Below are positions 19,184 to 28,320 of a DNA stretch of 64,000 bases, in pieces (the first letter of the stretch is position 1; every line of letters begins with the position of its first letter). The translations under genes were made by a program, and so were the position numbers. Origin of the DNA: an uncultured Odoribacter sp. (GTDB lineage: Bacteria > Bacteroidota > Bacteroidia > Bacteroidales > Marinifilaceae); contig CAJURM010000012.1 of NCBI GenBank assembly GCA_910589025.1, positions 21,932-85,931 on the forward strand, given 5' to 3'. Below the pieces are notes generated by a model. That model was not told the origin of the DNA. It searched no databases and saw only the letters and a program-made list of their open reading frames with translations.

Positions 19184-20134
19184 TCAGAATTGCAAGATCA
19201 TTGCACCGCAGGAGTATCCCCCGCCGAAAACGGTCAACCCCACCAAATCCCCTTTATTCACTTTCTCCCTGTTTTCGGAGAGTGCAATCATACAACTGGG
19301 ACAGCCTGTATTTCCCCGTTCCTCTATATTCATGAGAAAATGCTCTTCCGGAAATCCGGTCTGCCGGGCTATGGTATTGATGATACGCCGGTTCGCCTGG
19401 TGGGAAGAGATGTAATTTAAATCCGCCAAAGTCTTACCACATCTCTCTCCGGCTTTATTAAGAGCTTCCACCATATAATGACAAGCATGAATAAATACGT
19501 CCCGGCCTTCCGGCATAGAGATTCCACCGTCTTTCGGCAACAGGTGAACAGCTTCCATCGCCTTCCCGATGTGCCCCATACCCCGGGTGTAAATGCTCAG
19601 AATCCGGGCATCCTTTTCACTGCATGATTCCGTGGAAATAAACACGGCAACCGCTCCATCTCCCCACAGGTGTCCGCTCTGCGGGTCTGTCTCATTTGCA
19701 TATTTACTGTTATGATCGGCAGCAATGACCAAAGCCTTGCGGGCTTTGCCCGCAGCGAAATAGCCCTCTGCAATCTCCATCGCATTAATCAACGAAGAAC
19801 AGGCAGACGAAACACTCAGACACTGAGCATTTTCAATACGGAAATGATGTTGCACGGTATGAGCCATAGTAGCCACCGTGTCATAGGGCGAATAAGTCGC
19901 CGCTACTATCAAATCAATTTCCCCAATGGCATAAGGCAACCCCTTTACCCCGGCTTCAACCGCCTTCACAGCCATCGTATTTGTATTCTCCTCCACACCG
20001 GCCTTGCTCCGGTTTTTTATCCCCGTCCGGGAATAAATCCACTCATCGTCCAGCCCGTTAATATCTTTAAAATAGGAATTAGGTACAACTGTTTCAGGTA
20101 GATAATGTGCAATTTTATTGATATACAACTCCAT
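19184..20134 (-). CDS. Beta-ketoacyl-ACP synthase III family protein (FabH-like)
   Basis: 316 residues. The catalytic triad of KAS III is visible: Cys112 in SVSSACSSLINAMEIAEGYF, His in ISSHQANRRIINTIARQTGF and Asn in NIEERGNTGCPS. The N-terminal PETVVPNSYFKDINGLDDEW and SRTGIKNR are typical. It condenses an acyl-CoA with malonyl-ACP, or primes a specialised acyl chain. No other fatty-acid gene is nearby, so it may be a second, specialised homologue (for example for flexirubin-type or signalling lipids) rather than the housekeeping FabH. Confidence 0.88.
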   Translation of the reverse strand: MELYINKIAHYLPETVVPNSYFKDINGLDDEWIYSRTGIKNRSKAGVEENTNTMAVKAVEAGVKGLPYAIGEIDLIVAATYSPYDTVATMAHTVQHHFRIENAQCLSVSSACSSLINAMEIAEGYFAAGKARKALVIAADHNSKYANETDPQSGHLWGDGAVAVFISTESCSEKDARILSIYTRGMGHIGKAMEAVHLLPKDGGISMPEGRDVFIHACHYMVEALNKAGERCGKTLADLNYISSHQANRRIINTIARQTGFPEEHFLMNIEERGNTGCPSCMIALSENREKVNKGDLVGLTVFGGGYSCGAMILQF

Positions 20135-20457
20135 AATGATTTAGTAACTCTTGGTTCTTTTTTTTAACATGAGGGGAAATACTACAAAAAACATACCAAA
20201 ACATTTCATATTTCACACTCCTGCCTTTTTAGCAGTCATTTTTCCCTCTACATTCAACACACTATGCTTTCGTTTGCATAAAAAAAATTGTTCCATTGCA
20301 TCGCATTGAATCCAAAATAAAATATTTTCGTAGAAAGAAACGAAAGATTGTTTACAATTCATAATAGGATAAAAATCATACAATTCAAAGTATGAATACG
20401 GATACGTCATCCTAAAGGATTCTTCCGTAAATCCTGTATACGAACAAGTTACACCAT
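20135..20457. other. Divergent intergenic region without a supported gene
   Basis: 323 AT-rich bases between the FabH-like gene and the DUF2156 gene. No TAnnTTTG element, riboswitch or recognisable RNA was found on either strand. A 65-codon minus frame at 20213-20410 starts and reads without family resemblance and is not called. Confidence 0.5.
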
Positions 20458-21357
20458 ATGATTCATTTCAGACCGATTACACCCGCGGACAAGGATGTTA
20501 TCACCTCCTTCACCTTTCCTCACGCTTCACGCGACTGTGATTTATCTTTTTCGAATCTCTGCTGCTGGCATTTCTGTAACGAAAGCAGCTATACCGTCCT
20601 GGACAATTACTTAATTGTACGGTTCAAGCTGGAAGACCAACGCACTCTCTATCTGATGCCCACCGGAACAGGCAATATCACCCCGGTCATAAAGGCACTG
20701 GCACAAGAAGCTGCCGGAGAAGGTCAGCCGCTCCGTTTACAAGGGGTGTATGGCGAAATGCAGGAAACCCTGGAAAAAGCCCTCCCGGACCTGTTTGAAT
20801 ATACTCTGCACCGCAATTATTTCGACTACATTTATTTACGGAAGGACCTCGCCGAACTGAAAGGAAAAAATTATCAGCCCAAGCGCAACCACGTCAATAA
20901 ATTCAAGAAAGGATACGAGTACGAATACCTGCCTTTAACAGCCGATATTCTCCCCGACTGCCTTGACTTTGAACTGCGCTGGTGTATGGAACACGACCTC
21001 CAGCAACAGGAAAGCCTGCAAAAGGAAAGACAGGCTCTGACATACGCCGTTCAGCATTATGAAGAATTGGGACTCCATGGCGGAGCCATCAAAGTCAAAG
21101 GCGAAATTGTCGCCTTTACTTTCGGTTGTCCGGTCACCCACGACACATTTGACGTGCAGTTTGAAAAAGCAAACATTCACATCGACGGCGCATACAGCAT
21201 CATCAATCAGGAATTTGCCCGCCACCTGCCGGAGCAATACATCTATGTGAACCGGGAAGAGGATTTAGGCATGCCAGGACTGCGACAGGCCAAGCTCTCT
21301 TACCACCCCTCCATTTTACTGGAAAAATGTATAGCAACCCAAAAAACAATCCGATGA
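20458..21357 (+). CDS. DUF2156 / phosphatidylglycerol-lysyltransferase-C-domain protein
   Basis: 299 residues, a GNAT-like fold of the DUF2156 family related to the catalytic half of lysylphosphatidylglycerol synthase but without its membrane part. Typical stretches are FPHASRDCDLSFSNLCCWHF near the N-terminus, GKNYQPKRNHVNKFKKGYEY in the middle and FEKANIHIDGAYSIINQEFA followed by YVNREEDLGMPGLRQAKLSY near the C-terminus. The likely role is acyl or aminoacyl transfer to an unknown acceptor. Its TGA overlaps the ATG of the next gene (ATGA), indicating translational coupling with the Eis-like acetyltransferase. Confidence 0.85.
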   Translation: MIHFRPITPADKDVITSFTFPHASRDCDLSFSNLCCWHFCNESSYTVLDNYLIVRFKLEDQRTLYLMPTGTGNITPVIKALAQEAAGEGQPLRLQGVYGEMQETLEKALPDLFEYTLHRNYFDYIYLRKDLAELKGKNYQPKRNHVNKFKKGYEYEYLPLTADILPDCLDFELRWCMEHDLQQQESLQKERQALTYAVQHYEELGLHGGAIKVKGEIVAFTFGCPVTHDTFDVQFEKANIHIDGAYSIINQEFARHLPEQYIYVNREEDLGMPGLRQAKLSYHPSILLEKCIATQKTIR

Positions 21358-22373
21358 GCAAGCAAGAAGAAATCATGAACCTCTGGCGTATCTGCTTCAC
21401 TGATACAGAAGATTTCATCCGTTTTTATTTCGAACGGAAATACCACGAACAGGACACTGCGGTCCGTATGGAAAACGAACAGGTAGTGTCAGCTCTTCAA
21501 ATGCTTCCCTACCCCATGACATGGCACGGAAAGACGGTCATGACCTCCTACATTTCCGGAGCCTGCACCCATCCCTCCGCCCGCTCCAAGGGAATAATGC
21601 GCCAATTGCTGACAGACTCCTTTCATGTGATGAAAAACCGGAAAAACGCCTTTTCCATTTTAATTCCCCAAGAACCCTGGTTATTCGACTACTACAAACG
21701 GGCGGGCTACGCTCCCGTCTTAGCCTACACGCCTGAAAATTATTATCTGTCAGTACGCAATAACAATCCCGCTGTTTGTTTCCCGGCAAGAGAAAACCTC
21801 AATCCGGAAGAGCTCTATCCCTATTTCAAAAGACACATGGAAACAAGAGAAAACTGTGTGCAACACACAGCAGAAGATTTCAAAACCATTCTGGACGATT
21901 TGTATCTTTCCGGAGGTGCCCTTCTCTTGCTCAGGGAAAACGAAAACAAAATCAAAGGAATGGCCTTTGCCCTCCCCTGCCCGGACAAAATACTGGTCAA
22001 TGAATTGTTTTACGAAAGTGACACAGAAAAAGAAGCCCTGCTGCAAGCCGCAGCCCACAAGTGGGAAAAGGGAGAAATCGAATGCCGTGTACCGGTCCGG
22101 ACCGGTAAGAAAATAACTCTGAAAGGCATGGCACGTATTATTGACGTCTTCCAGGTTCTGTCTGTATATGCTTCCGCCCATCCGCGCAAAACGCTCTTTT
22201 TACAGGTAACCGACAACGACCTCCCTTCCAATAACGGCTACTACCGCATCATGAACGGAAGGGCGTTCCGTACCGGAGCAGGAATCCATAAAACCGACCA
22301 TGATGTGAATATCGAAGAATTGACCCAATTGCTATTTGAAAATCCAGGCTTCATCAGTCTGATGCTCGACTGA
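21354..22373 (+). CDS. GNAT N-acetyltransferase, Eis-like
   Basis: 339 residues from the ATG at 21354, which overlaps the preceding stop by four bases (ATGA). The N-terminal GNAT domain has ENEQVVSALQMLPYPMTWHG and the acetyl-CoA-binding region SGACTHPSARSKGIMRQLL. A second GNAT-like region and a C-terminal SCP2-like part (~235-339, MARIIDVFQVLSVYASAHPR) give the Eis arrangement. Eis proteins acetylate amines including aminoglycosides, but the substrate here is not known. Translational coupling to the DUF2156 gene suggests the two act on the same acceptor. Confidence 0.83.
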   Translation: MSKQEEIMNLWRICFTDTEDFIRFYFERKYHEQDTAVRMENEQVVSALQMLPYPMTWHGKTVMTSYISGACTHPSARSKGIMRQLLTDSFHVMKNRKNAFSILIPQEPWLFDYYKRAGYAPVLAYTPENYYLSVRNNNPAVCFPARENLNPEELYPYFKRHMETRENCVQHTAEDFKTILDDLYLSGGALLLLRENENKIKGMAFALPCPDKILVNELFYESDTEKEALLQAAAHKWEKGEIECRVPVRTGKKITLKGMARIIDVFQVLSVYASAHPRKTLFLQVTDNDLPSNNGYYRIMNGRAFRTGAGIHKTDHDVNIEELTQLLFENPGFISLMLD

Positions 22374-22614
22374 CCTGCCTTTTTATTATGATTTCAAACA
22401 TAACACCTGACGATGTCTGTTACTATGACATTTCCATTCCACTTCTCTGTATTCAATAGTTAAATATTGCAAAATCCTGTCATTATTTTCCATCCATCCA
22501 TCGGTAAGTGATTTAAATAGGTTAATTTTATACTACTGACGCTGGTGTGTGGTACCTCTCCCTATTCCCTACGGGGAATGTTGCATCACATTTTATCATT
22601 AAATCCTAAACACA

Positions 22615-23982
22615 ATGAAAAAAGTCGTAACGATGGTCGTAGTGGCAATCGCGTGTGCCTGTCACCATGAAACAGAACCCTGGAATGAATCCGCAAAAGA
22701 AAAAGAAGTAGCCATGTACGTCAGAACTTCCCCCAGCACATCGACACGCCCTCCGGCAGGATTCCAATTGTTTTTGTTTGACTCCCAAAATCAACTGACA
22801 GCCTACAGTATTCCCTCATCCGGAATCTCCCAAGACAATCCATTTCAAGTGGAAATCCCCGAAGGCCGCTACACCGGCTATTGCATCGCCAACAGTGATG
22901 AACCAGATGCGTGGGAATACACAGCCGGCAGTACACCTTCAAAAGTTTTTATTTCTTTACAGCAGAACGCCTCCTTCCGGCAGGAAGCCGGAGATTACCT
23001 GCTGGGAAAATCCGAATTTACCGTCGGGAGTAAAAATACCGAACCGATTCTCTTTGATGTAGAACGCAAGGTCGGATGTGTCAGGGTGATTATCGAAAAT
23101 ATTCCCGACTGGATGAACGACCTGCATATCCGGGTAGCCAACATCCCTCCAAAAATGAATCTCCTGGGCAAATATTCCGGAGAGACCGTCACTGTAACCA
23201 AAGCTGCCAATCAACCGGATAAGACCGGACGTTCCGTAACCAATATACTTGTATTTCCTCCAGTCAAAAGCAGTACCCTCACTCTGGCATACAAAGCCGG
23301 AGTGGCTTCCGAAAACACCCCTGCCCATACTATAGACTCCATTCTTTCCAACCGCATCACCGAGGTACGGGCAATTTTCGGCTCACCGGAAAATACCCGC
23401 CAAATTGAGTTTTCTACCAAGATTTCAGAATGGGACGAAACCATCATCCGGGAAGAAGACTGGTATATCCAACTTCCGGAAGTACCGTGCGAAGGAAAAG
23501 GAAACGGAATAAACCTGGTACAGAACGGCAGTTTTGAACAAGGAAACGACGACGAAATTCCTCCCGGCTGGAAATTAGACGGAGGAGGAAGCGACAGGAA
23601 AGTAAACCTCATCACCTCTCCTGTACTGGATGGGAAAAAAGCCGTCCGGCTGGGAGGCAAGACTTACCTGTATCAGGACATCGAAGTCACGGCAGGTGAA
23701 TGCTATCAACTGCATCTGTTTGTCAACAGTCCTTCCGACGAAATAAAATGGCGTCATTGGGGAACCTGGATGGCAGGCACCGCCAATCTGAATTCCGAAG
23801 CCATCCGCTCCTCTTCCTACCGATACCGCACAGAAGGCTATGAAGATGTATATGCCGGAAATATCTTCAAAGCCCCGGCTGGCGCAACAAAACTGCGGAT
23901 TGAAATCCGTAGTTACAGTACCCTCACGGCCACCCAGGAAGGGCTGTTCATAGACAGCATCCGTGTAGAAAAAGTAGAATAG
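22615..23982 (+). CDS. FimB/Mfa2-like lipoprotein with C-terminal galactose-binding-type domain
   Basis: 455 residues. The N-terminus is a lipoprotein signal (MKKVVTMVVVAIACAC). Residues ~30-290 resemble the FimB/Mfa2 fimbrial anchor fold: GFQLFLFDSQNQL, IPEGRYTGYCIANS and ILFDVERKVGCVRVIIENIP. Residues ~300-455 look like a carbohydrate-binding (CBM4/9 or discoidin-like) jelly roll: NLVQNGSFEQGNDDEIPPGW, then YLYQDIEVTAGECYQLHLFV. Fimbrial anchors usually lie in multi-gene operons with fimbrillins; none is present here. It is more likely a stand-alone surface lectin-like protein. The assignment of both halves is by eye. Confidence 0.7.
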   Translation: MKKVVTMVVVAIACACHHETEPWNESAKEKEVAMYVRTSPSTSTRPPAGFQLFLFDSQNQLTAYSIPSSGISQDNPFQVEIPEGRYTGYCIANSDEPDAWEYTAGSTPSKVFISLQQNASFRQEAGDYLLGKSEFTVGSKNTEPILFDVERKVGCVRVIIENIPDWMNDLHIRVANIPPKMNLLGKYSGETVTVTKAANQPDKTGRSVTNILVFPPVKSSTLTLAYKAGVASENTPAHTIDSILSNRITEVRAIFGSPENTRQIEFSTKISEWDETIIREEDWYIQLPEVPCEGKGNGINLVQNGSFEQGNDDEIPPGWKLDGGGSDRKVNLITSPVLDGKKAVRLGGKTYLYQDIEVTAGECYQLHLFVNSPSDEIKWRHWGTWMAGTANLNSEAIRSSSYRYRTEGYEDVYAGNIFKAPAGATKLRIEIRSYSTLTATQEGLFIDSIRVEKVE

Positions 23983-23994
23983 GCAAATCCCAGT

Positions 23995-24030
23995 AATCCG
24001 GAGAAACTCTTCTTTTCTCCGGATTATTTT
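23995..24030 (+). terminator. Two-way terminator between Mfa2-like and MATE genes
   Basis: An 11-bp stem, AATCCGGAGAA (23995-24005) with TTCTCCGGATT (24015-24025), is followed by ATTTTC on the plus strand. It lies between convergent genes. Confidence 0.7.
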
Positions 24031-24053
24031 CAAAAGAAGAAAATAAAAAACAG

Positions 24054-25370
24054 CTATTTTCCGGACAACTTTTCACAGTAATCCGGGGAAAGGATAACCC
24101 GTCCCCACCATGTTTGCAAAAGTCCTCTCAATACAAGATATACCAGAAAAGCCGCCCACAAGGCATGGTTATCCGTCGTGCCGGAAAAAAAATAGCAGAG
24201 CAGAAAAAATGAAGCACAAGCAATTAACATCGCCCAAAGCATCTGCCGGGTGGCCGTAGCACCTATCAATATACCATCCCAGAGAAAAGCAGCAAACCCG
24301 GAAAGGGGAACAGCAAGCGCCCAATAAAAATAACGCCCGGCAGCCTCAACCACCTCCCGCTCTCCTGTCAGAAGTCCCAAAAAACGCTCTCCCCCCACCC
24401 CATACAGCAAAGTAAACAACAGCGACAATCCGACACCCCACCCGAAAAGATTCCGGACGGCATGCCGGAGATTCCGAACATTACAGGCACCGATATAACG
24501 TCCCACCAAAGCCTCCCCCGCATAGGCAAAACCATCCATGATATAGGAAAACAGTGTAAATAACTGCATCAGCAAGGTATTTACAGCTAAAATCGTATCT
24601 CCCTGACGCGCCCCCGTAGAGGTGAAAAAAGCCGTCACGGCAATCAGACAAACCGTGCGAAAAAATATATCCCGGTTCACGCTGAAAAAACGCTTCATGG
24701 CAGCCCATTGCAGACTTCCCCGAAGCGTGAAGCGCTCCCAAAGAGAACCATAGCGCCTCATCCACAAAACAACAGCCATACCCAAACCACACCACTCGGC
24801 AATGACGGTTCCCAAGGCGACGCCCTCGACTTTCCAATGCAACACAAACACCAAAAACAGACTGCATAAAATATTAATACAATTGACAGCTATCGCTATG
24901 AACATCGGGAACCGGGAATTCTGCATTCCGATAAACCACCCCTTAAATCCATAGAGCATCAATACAGCAGGTGCCCCCCAAATACAGACCCGGAAATAAC
25001 GTATGGCATAGGCTTCCACACCCACACTGGCTTCCAGAAGAGTAAAAGCCAACTGCTCCACCGGATATTGCAACAACAGAATACACAGCGAAGAAACCAC
25101 CCCCACACCCAAAGCCTGCGCAAGCACCCTCATCTCTTCCGCACGGTCTTTGCGCCCGTATGCCTGTGAAGTCAAGCCGCTCGTGCCCATCCGCAAGAAA
25201 CCGAAATTCCAATAGAGGATGTTGAACAACATTCCTCCGACAGCAATAGCACCGATATAGGCAGCATCTCCCATATGACCGACAATGGTCACATCCACCA
25301 GTCCAAGCAAAGGAACAGTAATGTTAGAGATAATGGAAGGTATCGCAATCCGAAGTATACGCCGGTTCAT
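24054..25370 (-). CDS. MATE-family efflux transporter (DinF-like)
   Basis: 438 residues with twelve predicted membrane segments in two halves. The start MNRRILRIAIPSIISNITVP followed by LLGLVDVTIVGHMGDAAYIG is the signature of the MATE DinF subfamily; GFLRMGTSGLTSQAYGRKD matches the conserved loop after TM2, and GEALVGRYIGACN its counterpart in the second half. It should export cationic or organic compounds in exchange for Na+ or H+. It lies downstream of nagB with a terminator between, so it is probably separately transcribed. Confidence 0.92.
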   Translation of the reverse strand: MNRRILRIAIPSIISNITVPLLGLVDVTIVGHMGDAAYIGAIAVGGMLFNILYWNFGFLRMGTSGLTSQAYGRKDRAEEMRVLAQALGVGVVSSLCILLLQYPVEQLAFTLLEASVGVEAYAIRYFRVCIWGAPAVLMLYGFKGWFIGMQNSRFPMFIAIAVNCINILCSLFLVFVLHWKVEGVALGTVIAEWCGLGMAVVLWMRRYGSLWERFTLRGSLQWAAMKRFFSVNRDIFFRTVCLIAVTAFFTSTGARQGDTILAVNTLLMQLFTLFSYIMDGFAYAGEALVGRYIGACNVRNLRHAVRNLFGWGVGLSLLFTLLYGVGGERFLGLLTGEREVVEAAGRYFYWALAVPLSGFAAFLWDGILIGATATRQMLWAMLIACASFFLLCYFFSGTTDNHALWAAFLVYLVLRGLLQTWWGRVILSPDYCEKLSGK

Positions 25371-25385
25371 AAATTCTCTGGGTCA

Positions 25386-25434
25386 AACAAAACGGACAAT
25401 GGAAAAATCCCTTTTCCGGATCTTTTCCATTGCC
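25386..25434 (-). terminator. nagB terminator
   Basis: A long stem pairs 25394-25409 with 25419-25434 (GGACAATGGAAAAATC with GATCTTTTCCATTGCC, two non-Watson-Crick positions). The minus-strand transcript continues with GTTTTGTTTG. It lies 19 bases after the nagB stop. Confidence 0.7.
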
Positions 25435-25452
25435 CGCTTTTCTTTATTTCTC

Positions 25453-26262
25453 TTATAACAAGGAATCCGGATTCAAATGGGCAGACTCAATGTCTTTAAA
25501 ATAACGGTAAGTCCCCACTTTTAGTTCCACTGTTGCCGCATCATCACACACAATAATTCCTTTCCGGTGGAGTTGCAGTGCACTGATGGTCCACATCTGA
25601 TTTACAGCTCCTTCCACAGCATGATACAATGCCCTGGCTTTGTTGTGTCCGTTTACGATAATCAGCACTTCTTTAGCATCCAGCACGGTTCCTACGCCTA
25701 CTGTCAAAGAGGTCTTCGGTACCCGGTTGACATCATTGTCAAAAAAACGGGAATTGGCAATAATCGTATCGGTAGTGAGTGTTTTTACCCGCGTACGGGA
25801 TGCCAGGGAAGAACCCGGTTCATTAAAAGCGATGTGTCCGTCAGGACCGATACCGCCCAGGAACAAATCAATACCGCCTGCCGCTTTTATACGGTTTTCG
25901 TAGTTCTCACACTCTTCCTCCAGATTGGCCGCATTTCCATTCAGGATATTAACGTGTTCCGGCTGAATGTCAATGTGGCTGAAAAAATTGTTCCACATAA
26001 AAGAGTGGTAACTCTGGGGGTGTTCTTCCGGCAGACCTACATATTCATCCATATTGAAAGTAATCACATGCTTGAAAGAGACCACCCCCTTGCGGTTCAG
26101 CTCAATCAGCGCCTTATACATGCCCAGCGGCGAAGATCCCGTAGGAAGCCCCAATACAAAAGGTTTTTCCTCGGTAGGATTCGCCTGACGGATTTTCGCC
26201 GCCACATAATTCGCCGCCCATTGCGACACATTCTGATAGTCCGGTTGAATAATAAGTCTCAT
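25453..26262 (-). CDS. nagB: Glucosamine-6-phosphate deaminase
   Basis: A 269-residue cytoplasmic enzyme converting glucosamine-6-phosphate to fructose-6-phosphate and ammonia, the exit step of amino-sugar catabolism. Motifs match NagB: LGLPTGSSPLGMYKAL, the active-site segment TFNMDEYVGLPEEHPQSYHS and LGGIGPDGHIAFNEPGSS. Length equals E. coli NagB within a few residues. A TATTTTTG element lies 24 bases upstream. No N-acetylglucosamine-6-phosphate deacetylase gene is adjacent. Confidence 0.96.
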   Translation of the reverse strand: MRLIIQPDYQNVSQWAANYVAAKIRQANPTEEKPFVLGLPTGSSPLGMYKALIELNRKGVVSFKHVITFNMDEYVGLPEEHPQSYHSFMWNNFFSHIDIQPEHVNILNGNAANLEEECENYENRIKAAGGIDLFLGGIGPDGHIAFNEPGSSLASRTRVKTLTTDTIIANSRFFDNDVNRVPKTSLTVGVGTVLDAKEVLIIVNGHNKARALYHAVEGAVNQMWTISALQLHRKGIIVCDDAATVELKVGTYRYFKDIESAHLNPDSLL

Positions 26263-26285
26263 AGCTCCAAATATTAAATTTTCTA

Positions 26286-26293
26286 CAAAAATA
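26286..26293 (-). promoter_or_regulatory. Putative -7 element of nagB
   Basis: CAAAAATA on the plus strand, TATTTTTG on the minus strand, 24 bases upstream of the nagB ATG. No -33 element at the expected spacing. Confidence 0.4.
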
Positions 26294-26319
26294 ATGCAAA
26301 AAAAACAGAACTGCCATTC

Positions 26320-28209
26320 TTAACTCTTGCGTTTGACTTCTTCGACACCACGAACCTGACTAAGACAGACGAAGACGGCGGTAAGTTCGTCCACAGAGCT
26401 CACCTCAAGCCCGAAGACGCAATCGGCAATAGAGTCGGTCACCGTAATGGAGATACCGTCTATCGGCAGATTCAAATCTATTGAAATCACCTTCACCAAA
26501 TCAAAAAGCAGTTTATCGCGATCAATGCCTTTCACACAAATAGAGACGGGAAATTTTCTCCTTTCATCCGCCTGCAAATTGACCGAAACAATAGAATCGC
26601 CGGCTTTTGCGGACAAAGAAATAGCTTTGTGGCAATTGCGTTTGTGTACCGTGATCGTACCATCTTCATTCCGAAAACCCGACACCTCATCCCCCGGCAA
26701 CGGACAACAATCCGGACACAAGCGGTAGGCTGAAGGCATCTGCCCGGCTTTCGCCTTGCGTAAAAAATTAGTCACCGCCTTTCTGGCTTTATAGGTCTTG
26801 ATAAATCCAAGCCACTCTTCCTGCGGGCAAGCCTCTTCTTCCGTACCGATAGCCACCCGGTCCCCCCTTTTCAGCACAGTACGCAAAGACGCCAACTGCC
26901 CGTTAATGCGGGCATATTTGGCATGGTTTCCGATGTCGGTGTGTATCTCATACGCCATGTCCACAGGCGTAGCCCCTTTGGGCAAGGCAACGCTGTGGCC
27001 TTTGGGGGTGAAGACAATAATGTCGTCATTGTAGAAATTACATACCACATTTTCTATAAATCCGTCTTCCTTACCGCAATCGGCTATATCATGAAGGACG
27101 GCTTTGAATGTTTCAACCCAGTGTTCCACCCCTTTTCCCGCAGCGACACACCCCAACGCCGAATTATAGTCCATCCTTTCGGAAGCAATGTGTACTTCCA
27201 GCCACTGCCCGCTGCTGCACATCACTTTGCAATGAATGGCCTGATAGCCGTTCTCTTTCGGCGAATCGACATAATTGACAAGGCTCCCCGGCTTTTCTTT
27301 ATATAAATCCGTCAAAGCGGAATAAATCTCCAGACACTGGTTCTTTTCAGATATACCCCTCTCCGGATTCGCTTCAAAAACAATCGGGATTATCTGTAAA
27401 GGCTCTACCTGCCTGAACGACAATCCCGATAACTGCATTTTCCGCCAGATGGCACACACTCCCCGGTTTTTACAACTGACCCTGGCTTTTATCCCGCATT
27501 CCTGCAAGCGTCGCCGGATGGGTTGCAAAAAACGCTCAATAGTCTCTTTGTTTTCTTCTTCAAACAAGGCAATCTGATGCTCCAGTTCCGCATATTCGAG
27601 CGGCGTCCGGAAGCGGAGGCTCAGGTTTTCCAGTTCCGTCTTCACACGGTAGAGACCCAAACGATTGGCCAAAGGGGCATAAAAATAGTCCGTTTCCCCG
27701 GCAATTTTCATCTGCTTATCGGGACTCATGCTATCCAGTGTACGCATGTTGTGCAGACGGTCGGCTAATTTAATCAGCAAAGCCCGGATGTCGTAATTAA
27801 TGGAATCCAGCATCTGTTTGAAGTTATCCAGTTGCTTGGACATTTCATATACGGTCTTTTTCTGTTTGGTCACCACCCGTACCAGAAAAGCGACGTCTTC
27901 CCCGAAACGTTCACGGATTTCATCTACCGTATGGGGTGTATCCTCCACCACATCATGCAAGAGTGCCGCAATAATCGGATTCGTTCCCAGTTTCAGTTCA
28001 TCGGCCACAATAGTCGCCACCGAAACGGGATGGATAATATAAGGATGGCCGCTTTTGCGGTATTGTCCCTCGTGGGCTCTGTGGGCAAATTCGTAAGCAT
28101 CCAATATACGCTCCGCATCTTCTTCACTTCTGCCTGCCACCACTTTTTTCATGAAAATCGCCTGTCGCTCAGCGAGCAGCTGGTCAAAATCTTCCTGTGT
28201 CTGCATCAT
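26320..28209 (-). CDS. RelA/SpoT homologue with intact hydrolase and degenerate synthetase domain
   Basis: 629 residues, an alarmone (p)ppGpp enzyme in the long RSH layout. The HD hydrolase (~35-200) keeps its ligands: RKSGHPYIIHPVSVA, AALLHDVVEDT and KLADRLHNMRTL. The synthetase region (~235-370) keeps KENGYQAIHC and the glutamate of LEVHIA. It has lost the catalytic Asp segment (usually DLxAVR, here EPLQIIPI) and the arginine-rich G-loop (here SCKNRGVCAIWRKM). TGS (~400-460), a cysteine-containing domain (CPDCCPLPGDE) and an ACT domain (~545-629) follow. It is probably a ppGpp hydrolase; a second synthesising RSH would be expected elsewhere. nagB lies 57 bases downstream. Confidence 0.85.
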   Translation of the reverse strand: MMQTQEDFDQLLAERQAIFMKKVVAGRSEEDAERILDAYEFAHRAHEGQYRKSGHPYIIHPVSVATIVADELKLGTNPIIAALLHDVVEDTPHTVDEIRERFGEDVAFLVRVVTKQKKTVYEMSKQLDNFKQMLDSINYDIRALLIKLADRLHNMRTLDSMSPDKQMKIAGETDYFYAPLANRLGLYRVKTELENLSLRFRTPLEYAELEHQIALFEEENKETIERFLQPIRRRLQECGIKARVSCKNRGVCAIWRKMQLSGLSFRQVEPLQIIPIVFEANPERGISEKNQCLEIYSALTDLYKEKPGSLVNYVDSPKENGYQAIHCKVMCSSGQWLEVHIASERMDYNSALGCVAAGKGVEHWVETFKAVLHDIADCGKEDGFIENVVCNFYNDDIIVFTPKGHSVALPKGATPVDMAYEIHTDIGNHAKYARINGQLASLRTVLKRGDRVAIGTEEEACPQEEWLGFIKTYKARKAVTNFLRKAKAGQMPSAYRLCPDCCPLPGDEVSGFRNEDGTITVHKRNCHKAISLSAKAGDSIVSVNLQADERRKFPVSICVKGIDRDKLLFDLVKVISIDLNLPIDGISITVTDSIADCVFGLEVSSVDELTAVFVCLSQVRGVEEVKRKS

Positions 28210-28237
28210 AACACCTCGTTTTATTCTCTCACCTCTA

Positions 28238-28245
28238 CAAACATA
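28238..28245 (-). promoter_or_regulatory. Putative -7 element of the RSH gene
   Basis: CAAACATA on the plus strand, TATGTTTG on the minus strand, 29 bases upstream of the start. Confidence 0.4.
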
Positions 28246-28320
28246 ATAAAACGAAGGATTATCCGAAAGGATTTACAGCTTTTTTTTACAATTATTCAGC
28301 TTTTTCTCCGCCCCTATCCG

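Noticed and set aside
20213..20410. 65-codon minus-strand frame between the FabH-like and DUF2156 genes
   Set aside because: AT-rich, no signal peptide, family or promoter support.
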